DNA of 64,000 bases from Rugosimonospora acidiphila (GTDB taxonomy: Bacteria; Actinomycetota; Actinomycetes; Mycobacteriales; Micromonosporaceae), in NCBI RefSeq assembly GCF_039543385.1, contig NZ_BAABJQ010000003.1, positions 248,001-312,000 on the forward strand, written 5' to 3'. The notes below the pieces were generated by a model. The model had not been told where the DNA came from. It saw only the letters and a program-made list of their open reading frames with translations, and searched no databases. Within the stretch, counting starts at the first letter, position 1; each line of letters begins with the position of its first letter. The translations under genes and the position numbers were made by a program. Below are positions 32,852-41,140 of this stretch, one piece after another.

Positions 32852-33987
32852 CCGCGGCCCCTCCGCGCCAGCCGCCCGCCACGCTGCGCACGCGGCTGGT
32901 TGTCGGCAACCTGGTGCTGATCGCCGCCGCGCTCGCCGTGACCTGGACGGTGGCCACGGTCGCCGGCCCGCCACTGTTTCGCGACCACATAGAGCAGGAC
33001 CAAGCGCTTCCGCCGGGCCTGCTCGACCGCGCCGAACAGGCCTTCCACATCGCCAACCTGCTCGAGGTCCTGCTCGCCACCGCGATCGCCGCCGTCCTGA
33101 CGGTCGGGCTGAGCCTGCTCATCACCCGCCCGGTCAGCCGAACGATCACCGCCATGGCCGCCACCTCGGCGCGCCTCGCCCACGGAGACTACGCTGCCCG
33201 CCTGGTACCCGGTCGGGCCAGCAGGGAGGTGCACACGCTGGCCGGCACCATCAACGGTCTGGCCACCAAGATTCAGAACACCGAAGCGACGCGTCGCCGC
33301 ATGCTGACCGATCTCGCCCATGAGATGCGCACCCCGCTGGCCGCCATCGACGGCTACCTCGAGGCCATCTGCGACGGCATCGAGACCGCCGACGCGCCCA
33401 CCATCGCGATCCTGCGCGGTCAACTCCAGAAGCTGGTCCGGCTCGCTGACGACATCAACGCCGTCTCGGCCGCGGACGAACACCGCCTGGCACTCGCGAT
33501 CCGGCCGACCCCCGTCGTCGAGATCATCGAGAGCGCCGCCGAATCGCTGCGCCCGGCCTACTCCGCCAAGGGTGTCACCCTGCGCGTCGCGGGCGCCCCG
33601 GACACTCCGGTGAACGCCGACCCGGCGCGCATCGGCCAGGTGCTGATCAACGTGCTGAACAACGCCCTGCGGCACACCCCACCGGGCGGCCAGGTTGCCA
33701 TCGACACCGCAACCGGGCCGGCCACCACGGAGATCACGATCCGGGACACCGGCGAGGGGATTCCGCCCGAACACCTCCCGTACCTGTTCGAACGGTTCTA
33801 TCGGGCGCACTCCTCACGCCAACATGACGACCAGGGATCCGGGGTCGGCCTGACCATCAGCCGGGCCATCGTCACCGCGCACGCCGGTTCCATCGCCGTG
33901 GAATCCCCGGGGTCTGGACACGGCGCCACCGTCCGAATCAAGCTGCCCACCGGCAGGTCGGGACGCGATCCCAGCCTCGGCGAATGA
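32848..33987 (+). CDS. Sensor histidine kinase
   Basis: A protein of 379 residues. Two transmembrane helices (about 17-40 and 68-93) enclose a short periplasmic loop of about 27 residues, so it probably senses through the membrane or a partner rather than a large outside domain. A HAMP domain (VSRTITAMAATSARLAHGDYAARL), DHp with phospho-His158 (DLAHEMRTPLAAI) and the ATPase N, G1 and G2 boxes (NVLNNALRHTPP, RDTGEGIPPEHLPYLFERFYR, GSGVGLTISRAIV) follow. It is coupled to the response regulator by ATGA overlap. Confidence 0.95.
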   Translation: MTAAPPRQPPATLRTRLVVGNLVLIAAALAVTWTVATVAGPPLFRDHIEQDQALPPGLLDRAEQAFHIANLLEVLLATAIAAVLTVGLSLLITRPVSRTITAMAATSARLAHGDYAARLVPGRASREVHTLAGTINGLATKIQNTEATRRRMLTDLAHEMRTPLAAIDGYLEAICDGIETADAPTIAILRGQLQKLVRLADDINAVSAADEHRLALAIRPTPVVEIIESAAESLRPAYSAKGVTLRVAGAPDTPVNADPARIGQVLINVLNNALRHTPPGGQVAIDTATGPATTEITIRDTGEGIPPEHLPYLFERFYRAHSSRQHDDQGSGVGLTISRAIVTAHAGSIAVESPGSGHGATVRIKLPTGRSGRDPSLGE

Positions 33988-34123
33988 AGACGAATCCGAC
34001 TCATTGCCACCCCTACGTCCATAAGCCGACATCCTCGGGCGTACAAGGCTGTTCTCCAACAATCCGCTGCTACCGTATGCGTTCTCCACGGCACCGCAGG
34101 GAACGTACGCGAGAGGCATGTCT

Positions 34124-36427
34124 ATGCGGTACTCCCCACGATTCGTAATGTCACACTCCACTTCGGACACCGACGCCCGACGATCCGCCGGAACACCTCA
34201 GCCCGCAGAAACACCAACACCCGCCGACGCACCAACACCCGCCGGTCCGGCTCGGCGTCGGCCGTCCGCCTGGCGCGACGACCTGGTCGCATCGGTGATC
34301 GTCATGCTGATCGCGGTCCCGCTCTCCCTCGGCATCGCGGTGGCCTCCGGGGCACCGCTGATTGCCGGTCTCATCAGCGCGATCGTGGGCGGCATCGTCG
34401 CCGGGGCGCTCGGCGGATCGGCGGTGCAGGTCAGCGGGCCAGCCGCCGGGCTGACCGTCATCGTGGCCGGGCTCGTGCAGACCTATGGCTGGGCAGCCAC
34501 CTGCACCATCGTCGCCGCGGCCGGTGTCCTGCAGTTGCTACTCGGGCTGTTCCGGGTGGCCCGCGCCGCGCTGGCGGTGTCTCCCAACGTCATCCACGGC
34601 ATGCTCGCCGGGGTCGGCGTGGTCATCGCGCTTTCTCAGCTGCACATTGTGCTCGGCGGCCAGCCGCACAGCTCGGCCCTGGACAATCTGCTGGAGCTGC
34701 CCGGGCAACTGGTGGCCGGTCACCTTCCCTCGGCCGTGGTCGGTGGCCTCACGGTCGCCGTACTGATCTCCTGGCCACGGCTGCCGCGCCGGCTGCGCAC
34801 CGTACCCGCGCCGCTGGTGGCCGTGGCCGCCGGTACCGTGCTCGCGGTCGTGCTCGACTCGAACATCGCGCGGGTGGACCTGCCCGATGCGCCGCTCGAC
34901 GCGTTCGCCTTCCCGCGGCTGCCGCAGGGTGACTGGTTCGGCATACTGGGCGCGGTCGGCTCCCTCGCGCTGGTCGCCGGCGTCGAATCCCTGCTGTGCG
35001 CGGTCGCGGTGGACCGACTGCATCGCGGTCCCCGCGCCAACCTCAACCGGGAACTGGCCGGCCAGGGCGCCGCGAACGTGGTAGCCGGTCTGCTCGGCGG
35101 CCTGCCCGTCGCCGGTGTCATCGTTCGGAGCAGCACCAACGTCGCCGCGGGCGCCCGCACCCGCGCCTCCGCGATCCTGCACGGTGTGTGGGTGCTGCTC
35201 GTGGTCGGCGTCGCGGCCTCGGCGATCGAGCTGATCCCACTCGCCGCGCTCGCCGCGGTGCTCGTGTTCATCGGCCTGCAGATGGTGAATGTGAGGCACC
35301 TGCGCAGCGCCCGACGCCACGGCGAACTGCTCGCCTACGCGGCGACGGCCTGCGGCGTCATCGGGTGGGGCCTGTTCCAGGGCGTACTCATCGGCATGGC
35401 GTTCGCGCTCGCGCTGACCGTACGCCGGCTCGCGCACGTCACCGTCGAGGTGCAGCCGCGCGAGGAAGGCGGATGGCTGGTGTCGGTCGGCGGATCTCTC
35501 ACGCTGCTCAGCGTTCCCGCACTGCACCGCGCCCTCAGCAAGCTCCCCGACGGAGGCGAGGTGGAGCTGCGACTCAACATCGACTACATGGATCACTCCG
35601 GGATCGTCGCGGTCGATGACTGGCGGGCCGACCGCGAACGCTCCGGCGGCGTGGTGACGATCAACGAGCTGCACCACCAGTGGTACGGAGACGCCATGGC
35701 GGGTCGGACCGTACCCGCCCGGAAACCCGTGCCCCAGCTCGCCTTCGCCCAATCGTGGTCCGCCACCACGGCAGCGACGGACCCGGCTCGACCGCGTGAT
35801 GCCCGCATCGCGGCCCGGCGCCTGTTGGAGGACGGTACCCGCGAATTCCACCGGCGGCTGGCCCCACAGGTACGGCCACTGCTGGCCACGCTCGCCCGAA
35901 CCGGGCAGCGCCCGGTTCACCTGTTCCTCACCTGCGCGGACTCCCGTCTGGTGCCCAACCTCATCACCGCGAGCGGGCCCGGCGACCTTTTCACCGTGCG
36001 CAACGTGGGCAACCTGGTGCCGGCCAGCACCACCGAGCCCGACTCGACGATCGCGGCCATCGAATACGCCGTGGCCAAGCTGCCGGTACGCACCATCACG
36101 GTGTGTGGGCACTCCGGCTGCGGAGCCATGGCCGCGCTGCTACGCCCCGGCACCGCGGACGACCTGCCTCACCTGCGCGGCTGGCTGCGCCACGGCCAGC
36201 CCAGCGTAGAACGGATGCGTGCCACCGCCGCTGGCAGCCGCGACGAGCTGGATCTGCTGTGCCAGGCCAACGTCCTGCAACAACTCGACCACCTGCGCAC
36301 GCTGCCCGCGATCGACGACCGGGTACGCCGCGGCGACCTCGAACTCGTGGGCGGCTACTTCGACATCGCCGCGGGCAGGATGCACCTTCTCACCGAAGCC
36401 CCGACCGGCCCGGGCACTCCGAGCTAG
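34124..36427 (+). CDS. SulP transporter fused to beta-carbonic anhydrase
   Basis: A protein of about 767 residues. ATG 34124 is preferred over 34118, since GAGAGG lies at 34111-34116. Order: Pro/Thr-rich cytoplasmic start, SulP membrane domain of 10-12 helices (for example DDLVASVIVMLIAVPLSLGIAVASG and VAGVIVRSSTNVAAGAR), a STAS-like domain (about 440-530), and a C-terminal beta-carbonic anhydrase with zinc motifs TCADSRL and CGHSGCGAM (Cys-x-Asp-x-Arg and His-x-x-Cys). Such fusions are thought to take up bicarbonate and link it to CO2 exchange. The gene follows the two-component pair by 136 bases and ends at a strong bidirectional hairpin. Confidence 0.9.
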   Translation: MRYSPRFVMSHSTSDTDARRSAGTPQPAETPTPADAPTPAGPARRRPSAWRDDLVASVIVMLIAVPLSLGIAVASGAPLIAGLISAIVGGIVAGALGGSAVQVSGPAAGLTVIVAGLVQTYGWAATCTIVAAAGVLQLLLGLFRVARAALAVSPNVIHGMLAGVGVVIALSQLHIVLGGQPHSSALDNLLELPGQLVAGHLPSAVVGGLTVAVLISWPRLPRRLRTVPAPLVAVAAGTVLAVVLDSNIARVDLPDAPLDAFAFPRLPQGDWFGILGAVGSLALVAGVESLLCAVAVDRLHRGPRANLNRELAGQGAANVVAGLLGGLPVAGVIVRSSTNVAAGARTRASAILHGVWVLLVVGVAASAIELIPLAALAAVLVFIGLQMVNVRHLRSARRHGELLAYAATACGVIGWGLFQGVLIGMAFALALTVRRLAHVTVEVQPREEGGWLVSVGGSLTLLSVPALHRALSKLPDGGEVELRLNIDYMDHSGIVAVDDWRADRERSGGVVTINELHHQWYGDAMAGRTVPARKPVPQLAFAQSWSATTAATDPARPRDARIAARRLLEDGTREFHRRLAPQVRPLLATLARTGQRPVHLFLTCADSRLVPNLITASGPGDLFTVRNVGNLVPASTTEPDSTIAAIEYAVAKLPVRTITVCGHSGCGAMAALLRPGTADDLPHLRGWLRHGQPSVERMRATAAGSRDELDLLCQANVLQQLDHLRTLPAIDDRVRRGDLELVGGYFDIAAGRMHLLTEAPTGPGTPS

Positions 36428-36481
36428 CCGACCAGACCCCCGAGTTGCTCGGCCAGTCGAGCGCACCGCACCTCTGTGTGG

Positions 36482-36521
36482 CGCGTGGGCCGGCGAACCC
36501 GAAGGTCCGCCGGCCCACGCG
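36482..36521. terminator. Perfect 14-bp bidirectional terminator
   Basis: CGCGTGGGCCGGCG (36482-36495) pairs perfectly with CGCCGGCCCACGCG (36508-36521) around a 12-base loop, between the convergent ends of the SulP-carbonic anhydrase gene (36427) and the propeller gene (36552). Confidence 0.8.
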
Positions 36522-36551
36522 GCAAACGCCGCTTCAGGGGATGCCAGCCGG

Positions 36552-38234
36552 TCAGGAGGTTTTGGCGCCCGTCAGGACGAACAACTCCGGGTTGGCCGCG
36601 CCGATCGACGCCGGCATATTGATCAGGTATCCGCCCTGGAGGTAGAGCATGTCCTGAGCGAGGAAGGAGATCCGGGCATCGTTGATGCTGGAGCCGTACG
36701 CCCGGCTCCCCCTCGCAGCCGAGAACGTCACCAACTGGTACACGCTCTGCCCCTCGGTCGAGACGATGGTGTGCACGCCGCTGGCATCGGCGTTGACGAC
36801 CGTGATCGAATAGTCGGGGATCGACTGGGTCCACAGCACGTTGCCGGTGGTCAGATCCACCGCGTTGAGGCTGTTGGCGAGCGAGCCCCTGCCGCTGGCT
36901 CCCTGGATGTAGAGCGTGTGTCCGTAGATCGCGTAACCGTGCGGCGAATACTGCGCATCCGTCGAGACGTCGAACGAATCGTCGTCGTAGCCGTTGAGTT
37001 TGAAGCTTACCGGCTTGGTGGGGCCGGAGCCGTGGGGCACGGAGTAGGACAGCAGGGTCTTCTGGCCGCCGGAGGCCGAGTCGACCAGGAAGAGAGACCC
37101 TTGGGCGGGATCGCTCCACAGCATCACAGCGTCCAGGCCCTTGGCACTTGAGGCGTCGCCGGTCCACGTCTTGGCGCCCGTGTGGGCGTTGTATCCGATG
37201 AGGCTGACGTACTCCGGTCCGCTCTCGGGTTGACAGCTGGACAGCCCATAGACCGTGTTCTCGACAACCGCCGTTCCCTGGGGAATGCAGGTCGGTTGGC
37301 TGAGCGAGGTGCTCACGGGCGTGTGCCACAGTTGCTTGCCGGTCGTCAGGTCGTACGCCCCGAACGTGGCCTGCGGGGTCTCGACCGCCATGACGTTACC
37401 GTCCAGCGAGATGAAGGGGTCGTCCTCCAACGGCTGGATGTCCTCAGTGCGGTCCTTCACGTCGAGCGGGTGAGACCAGATCTGCTTGCCCGTGTCCACG
37501 TTGAAGGCGATGAGCTGGTCGCAGTCGCTCTTCGTGGAGCCGTAGGCGAGCACGCCGACACCGTTGGCCGTGTTCGCGCTCATCGCGCATCCGACCTGCC
37601 CCGACGGGACCTGCCAGCCCCAGACCTGGGCGCCGTTTTTCAGTGAGTAGTCGATGATGCCGTCGGCGCGGGCGTAAAGCACCGTGTTCGGCGTGGACCA
37701 ACTGCCGTGGAACCCCTCGATCGCCTCGGTGCCCTGATTCACGGGCAACGCCCAGGCGACCTTCATCGTCCCCGCGGACTTCCCGAGCGTCTTGACGGAG
37801 CCGCCGGAGTTCAGGTCGAATGCGGCGTGGAGCAGAACGCCCGCTCCCACGAGCATGACCACGACGACCGCCCCCACGGCGATGAGCACGTTGCGCAGGG
37901 TGTGATTCTGTTTCGCCCGCTGGGGCTGGGGCTGGGGCTGGGGCTGGAACTGCGGCTGGGATTGAAATTGCGGCTGCGGTTGGAACTGCGGCTGCGGTTG
38001 GAACTGCGGCTGGGAAGGTGGGGCCTGCTGGCCACCCCATCCCCACTGTTGCGGGGGTACCGGCTGGTACTGCTGCCCCGGGGGCGCCGGTTGCTGGTAC
38101 TGCGCTGGTGGTGCCGGCGGCTGGTTGCCCCCTGGGGGCGGGTAACTTCCGGCCGGATAAGGGCTTCCCGGCGTCTGCCAGCCCTCGTTCGTCGGGTAGC
38201 CCTGTCCATGCTGGGGGCCGGTCGGCGAGGTCAC
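36552..38234 (-). CDS. Membrane-anchored PQQ-like beta-propeller protein with Pro/Gln tail
   Basis: A protein of 560 residues. Residues 1-108 are cytoplasmic and almost only Pro, Gln, Gly and Phe, with tandem QPQFQPQ units (about 75-105). One transmembrane helix follows (114-136, NVLIAVGAVVVVMLVGAGVLL). Residues 150-555 form an outside PQQ-type propeller: repeated aromatic-Asp-Thr-Gly-Lys signatures such as FNVDTGKQIWSHP, YDLTTGKQLWHTP, YNAHTGAKTWTG and VDLTTGNVLWTQS. No catalytic residues of quinoprotein dehydrogenases are seen, so it is more likely a scaffold or binding domain, as in BamB. It lies 16 bases downstream of the metallopeptidase gene, in one operon, and both share the same architecture. 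Confidence 0.85.
   Translation of the reverse strand: MTSPTGPQHGQGYPTNEGWQTPGSPYPAGSYPPPGGNQPPAPPAQYQQPAPPGQQYQPVPPQQWGWGGQQAPPSQPQFQPQPQFQPQPQFQSQPQFQPQPQPQPQRAKQNHTLRNVLIAVGAVVVVMLVGAGVLLHAAFDLNSGGSVKTLGKSAGTMKVAWALPVNQGTEAIEGFHGSWSTPNTVLYARADGIIDYSLKNGAQVWGWQVPSGQVGCAMSANTANGVGVLAYGSTKSDCDQLIAFNVDTGKQIWSHPLDVKDRTEDIQPLEDDPFISLDGNVMAVETPQATFGAYDLTTGKQLWHTPVSTSLSQPTCIPQGTAVVENTVYGLSSCQPESGPEYVSLIGYNAHTGAKTWTGDASSAKGLDAVMLWSDPAQGSLFLVDSASGGQKTLLSYSVPHGSGPTKPVSFKLNGYDDDSFDVSTDAQYSPHGYAIYGHTLYIQGASGRGSLANSLNAVDLTTGNVLWTQSIPDYSITVVNADASGVHTIVSTEGQSVYQLVTFSAARGSRAYGSSINDARISFLAQDMLYLQGGYLINMPASIGAANPELFVLTGAKTS
37920..38010 (-). repeat. Coding tandem repeat (QPQF/QPQP units)
   Basis: The stretch encoding the Gln/Pro/Phe tail of the propeller protein is built from repeats of about 18 bases (GCTGCGGTTGGAACTGCG and variants), with drift to GGGGCT units at one end. 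Copy number probably varies between strains. Confidence 0.7.
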
Positions 38235-38250
38235 GATGTCTTCCTGCTTT

Positions 38251-39999
38251 CTACCGGCCGATGGTCTGATGGACGAACGCTGCCCAATCCGTCTGCAGCT
38301 CGTCGAGAGAGACGCCGAGCACGCTGGACGCGATGTCTGCCGGGTTATCCATTCCCGTGGTGCCGTCGACGGTGGAGTTGGCGCGGTAGTTCCCCTGCGC
38401 GAACGCGATGACCTTGTTCATGCCGTACTTCTGCTCGATGTAGTAGTACGCCAGGGTGCTCAGCGCGTAGCCCGCGCCCATGTCAACCGGGTCGATGGCA
38501 TAGACCTGGGCATTGGACGGGAAGGTGTGACCGTCCCACGACCCGCCGCCGGACGAGACGGACCGCTTGAGCGTCGCCAACTGCAAGTAGTTCTGCACCG
38601 GGTTCGAGTACGTCCTGGTGGCCATGAAATCAGCGAAACCCTCAACGATCCACAGCGGCATGCTGGCCTGGTCGGTCGTCATGACGCTGAACATGATGTT
38701 GTGCGCGTCTTCGTGCTGCACGAGGGTCTGGGGCACGTCCTCGCCGCTGTCGTCGGTGAAATAGGAGGTGGTCAGGTCGAGCACGATCCTGGACCCGTAC
38801 ACCTTCGGGGCGCCGCTTCCCATGTTGTCCATGCTGGCGGCGTTGAGCACGGGGATCGTGATACCGGCCTCGAACCCGTACTGGTTGGCCTTGCCCGAGT
38901 ACCAGTAGTAGAACTTGTCGCGAGTGGAGGTACCGACGATGAAGGCGCCAGGCGCGAGCCCCTTGGTCTGCCCGCCCGCCTGACTCCAACCGGTTCTGTT
39001 GTTCTTGATTGCCTCGGCGAAGACGTCCGCGTTCTTGCTCAAAATCTTCCCATCGGACGCCGTCTCGGCGGCCAGCACGAGATTCGGGCGCTCGACCACG
39101 ACTATGTCGTTCGGGCTGTCCCAGATCGCCGGGTAGTAGACGTACTTGCCCTGGCCAAGAATGATGGGTGACCCCGCCACCGCCGTGATAACGATGGGCG
39201 CGCTGCTCGTCGGGCGCGACACCGTCCACCGGTACCACTCTGGCAACTCCGTGGCGTCCACCCCGGTGACCTGGTGCACCAGCGCGATGTCCACGTTCAC
39301 GGTTGACCCGTTGCCGGAGTTGAACACCCGACCGCCCTCGCCGATCACCTGGTATTCGAGCTTGTCGAACGTGAACTTGCCGAGGTTGTCGAACATCCTG
39401 CCGGCCTGCGTGGCCGTGGCGCCCGACGCATGCCGAGCGAGAAATGCCGCCTTGTCGCGCTTGGACAGCGCCGTGTTCAGGTCTTTGATCAGCGCGGAGA
39501 CGTCGGCGGTGGTGATTCCGCCGCTGGCACCGGCCGCGGTCGGCAGGGTGTTGGGATCGTAATCGTTCGCCGAGTTGTTCGCGGATGCCTTGCTCGCGGC
39601 GCCGACCAGCGCGCGGATGCCGAAGATGCCGCCAACCAGGACGACGGCCGCGCCGCCCCCGATGCCGCCGATGAGCGCACGCCTGTTCACCTTCGGCTGG
39701 CCGGCCGGCTGAGCCGGTATCCCAGGTCCCGGCATGCCAGGTCCCGGCGTGCCGGGTGCGGGTCCGGGCGCAGTCGGCTGCGCGACCCACCCCTGCCGCG
39801 GCCCTTGCTGCGCCTGCGGTCCGTACTGCGTCGGCGGCCCGTACTGTGGCCGCGATCCCTGCGGTGCTTGCGGCCCGTACTGCGTTGGTGGGCCGTACTG
39901 TGGCCGCGGCCCCTGCGGGCCGTACTGCGTTGGTGGCCCGTACTGCCCGGGAGCACCCGGCGGGGGTGGTAGTTGGTTCTCGTATGGTGGTTGACTCAT
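38251..39999 (-). CDS. Membrane-anchored gluzincin-type metallopeptidase with Pro/Gln/Gly tail
   Basis: A protein of 582 residues. Residues 1-105 are cytoplasmic and low-complexity, with tandem QYGPPTQYGPQ units. The transmembrane helix is about 107-133 (ALIGGIGGGAAVVLVGGIFGIRALVG). The outside part of 440 residues starts with an NTF2-like region (DVSALIKDLNTALSKRDKAAFLARH) and carries HEDAH (His429, Glu430, His433), a valid HExxH zinc motif, with a third ligand Glu453 in WIVEGFADFMA, spaced as in gluzincins of the peptidase MA type. Substrate unknown. It is the first gene of a two-gene operon with the propeller protein (gap 16). A possible job is cell-envelope protein processing. Confidence 0.85.
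   Translation of the reverse strand: MSQPPYENQLPPPPGAPGQYGPPTQYGPQGPRPQYGPPTQYGPQAPQGSRPQYGPPTQYGPQAQQGPRQGWVAQPTAPGPAPGTPGPGMPGPGIPAQPAGQPKVNRRALIGGIGGGAAVVLVGGIFGIRALVGAASKASANNSANDYDPNTLPTAAGASGGITTADVSALIKDLNTALSKRDKAAFLARHASGATATQAGRMFDNLGKFTFDKLEYQVIGEGGRVFNSGNGSTVNVDIALVHQVTGVDATELPEWYRWTVSRPTSSAPIVITAVAGSPIILGQGKYVYYPAIWDSPNDIVVVERPNLVLAAETASDGKILSKNADVFAEAIKNNRTGWSQAGGQTKGLAPGAFIVGTSTRDKFYYWYSGKANQYGFEAGITIPVLNAASMDNMGSGAPKVYGSRIVLDLTTSYFTDDSGEDVPQTLVQHEDAHNIMFSVMTTDQASMPLWIVEGFADFMATRTYSNPVQNYLQLATLKRSVSSGGGSWDGHTFPSNAQVYAIDPVDMGAGYALSTLAYYYIEQKYGMNKVIAFAQGNYRANSTVDGTTGMDNPADIASSVLGVSLDELQTDWAAFVHQTIGR
39790..39960 (-). repeat. Coding tandem repeat (QYGPPTQYGPQ units)
   Basis: GCCCGTACTGCGTTGGTGG and GGCCGTACTGTGGCCGCGG alternate about three to four times, giving QYGPPTQYGPQ repeats in the metallopeptidase tail. 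The repeat unit is in-frame and therefore selected at the protein level. Confidence 0.7.
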
Positions 40000-40969
40000 T
40001 GTGTCCTCTGGAATCGGCTGGTGCTCTCACGAATCGCTAGGACGGCTAGCCCGTGTTCGGCACTGTTGCGTTGAGCGCCGGCAAGCCGAGCGCGGGTGGT
40101 GACATCGTCGACTCGCGTGCGTGTGTGGTTGCCGCCGAGTTCGGTGATCGCCGGGTTCCGGTTCACGGTCCGAGCCGATCGTGTCGCGATCCGCTGGTAT
40201 TCGCGCTTTCGGGTAGTCCTATCGCGACGTGGAGGAACGCCTGCTTGAGCGCAGGTGTCGAGATTGGCCACGTCACTGTGCACCGGCTCACCCGCTGCTC
40301 GCCGCGGCACGGCTGCGCCGGGACCCGGGCGACAGGTGGTGCGTCGCCGAGACCTAGACCCCGCGATACTCGATGAGTTGCGTCCGCAGGCGCGCGTCGC
40401 CGCGGCGTTCACCGAACTTCGGTAAAGACCGGCGCGAAGACGGGCGGCTGGGCCCGCCATGCAGATTGAGTGCCACGGGAATTCTCCTAGTAGGTACGAG
40501 TCGGTCATCGCCGCGCCGTCCCGCCGCTTCCGACGGTATCGGGGCCAAGGTCAACGCGCTGCTCGGCGCCTACTAAACACGGGCCGACTACGGGTTCGCT
40601 ATGGAACAACTACGGGCGAGCCCCACAGGACTTCGCCGGTCACCAGGTACCACAAGGACGCCTCGACCCGCGGGTCTCCAGACCGCGGCCGGGTCGACCC
40701 GCAGCCGCCGGGCCGGGAGGGCGTGCGGCCGTGACCCGACCGTGAAGCCCCGGCGCGGTGAGGACGGCCGTCGCGTTCTTCCGCACGCGGTTCTCCTCGC
40801 GGTCGTGGACGCTGCGTCCGTTGGACCTGGCGGTGAGTAGCCGCGATGGTAGCCGCCTCCGTTGGCCGGCAGAGCCGGACCAACAAGCTGGGCGGCGTCA
40901 GCCTGCTGGACGGCGCTACGGCCCGACTACGGGTCCGCTACGTCCGGGCCTGATGCGGCGTGGTGGGAT
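40000..40969. other. Long intergenic region, no recognisable gene
   Basis: This stretch of nearly 1 kb has only short overlapping frames. One imperfect repeat is visible: CCGACTACGGGTTCGCTA near 40583 and CCGACTACGGGTCCGCTA near 40924, about 340 bases apart. Short protein-like bits such as RADYGFAMEQLRASP near 40600 suggest decayed genes, but I cannot name them. Confidence 0.4.
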
Positions 40970-41140
40970 CGGTCGCTGATCACATCGCCGGAGTTGGAGC
41001 GCGCCTGCCAGTTGGCGGCGCGGGTCGGCGACCAGCCGACCGAGTCCGAGGCGTTGCGGCACCTGGGCGTCGCGGCTCACTGGGGGGTCGGCCGGAACGA
41101 GCGCGCGAGCGGCTGGAGGAGTCGTCGCACGTCGAGGTCA
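40970..41140 (+). pseudogene. TPR-protein remnant, frameshifted
   Basis: One frame reads ELERACQLAARVGDQPTESEALRHLGVAAHWGVGRNERA and, after a one-base shift near 41100, the next reads RARERLEESSHVEVRLADGYP. Together they make one TPR-type helix pair of the sort found in actinobacterial regulators (pattern LERAVELAR.VGD..TESEALRHLG ... ARERLEES). Everything else is missing. It is cut at its 3' end by the glycosidase gene on the other strand. Confidence 0.5.

Noticed and set aside
38642..40030. 462-codon minus frame overlapping the metallopeptidase gene
   Set aside because: Arg/Gly-rich shadow in another frame; the metallopeptidase frame carries the TM helix and HExxH motif.
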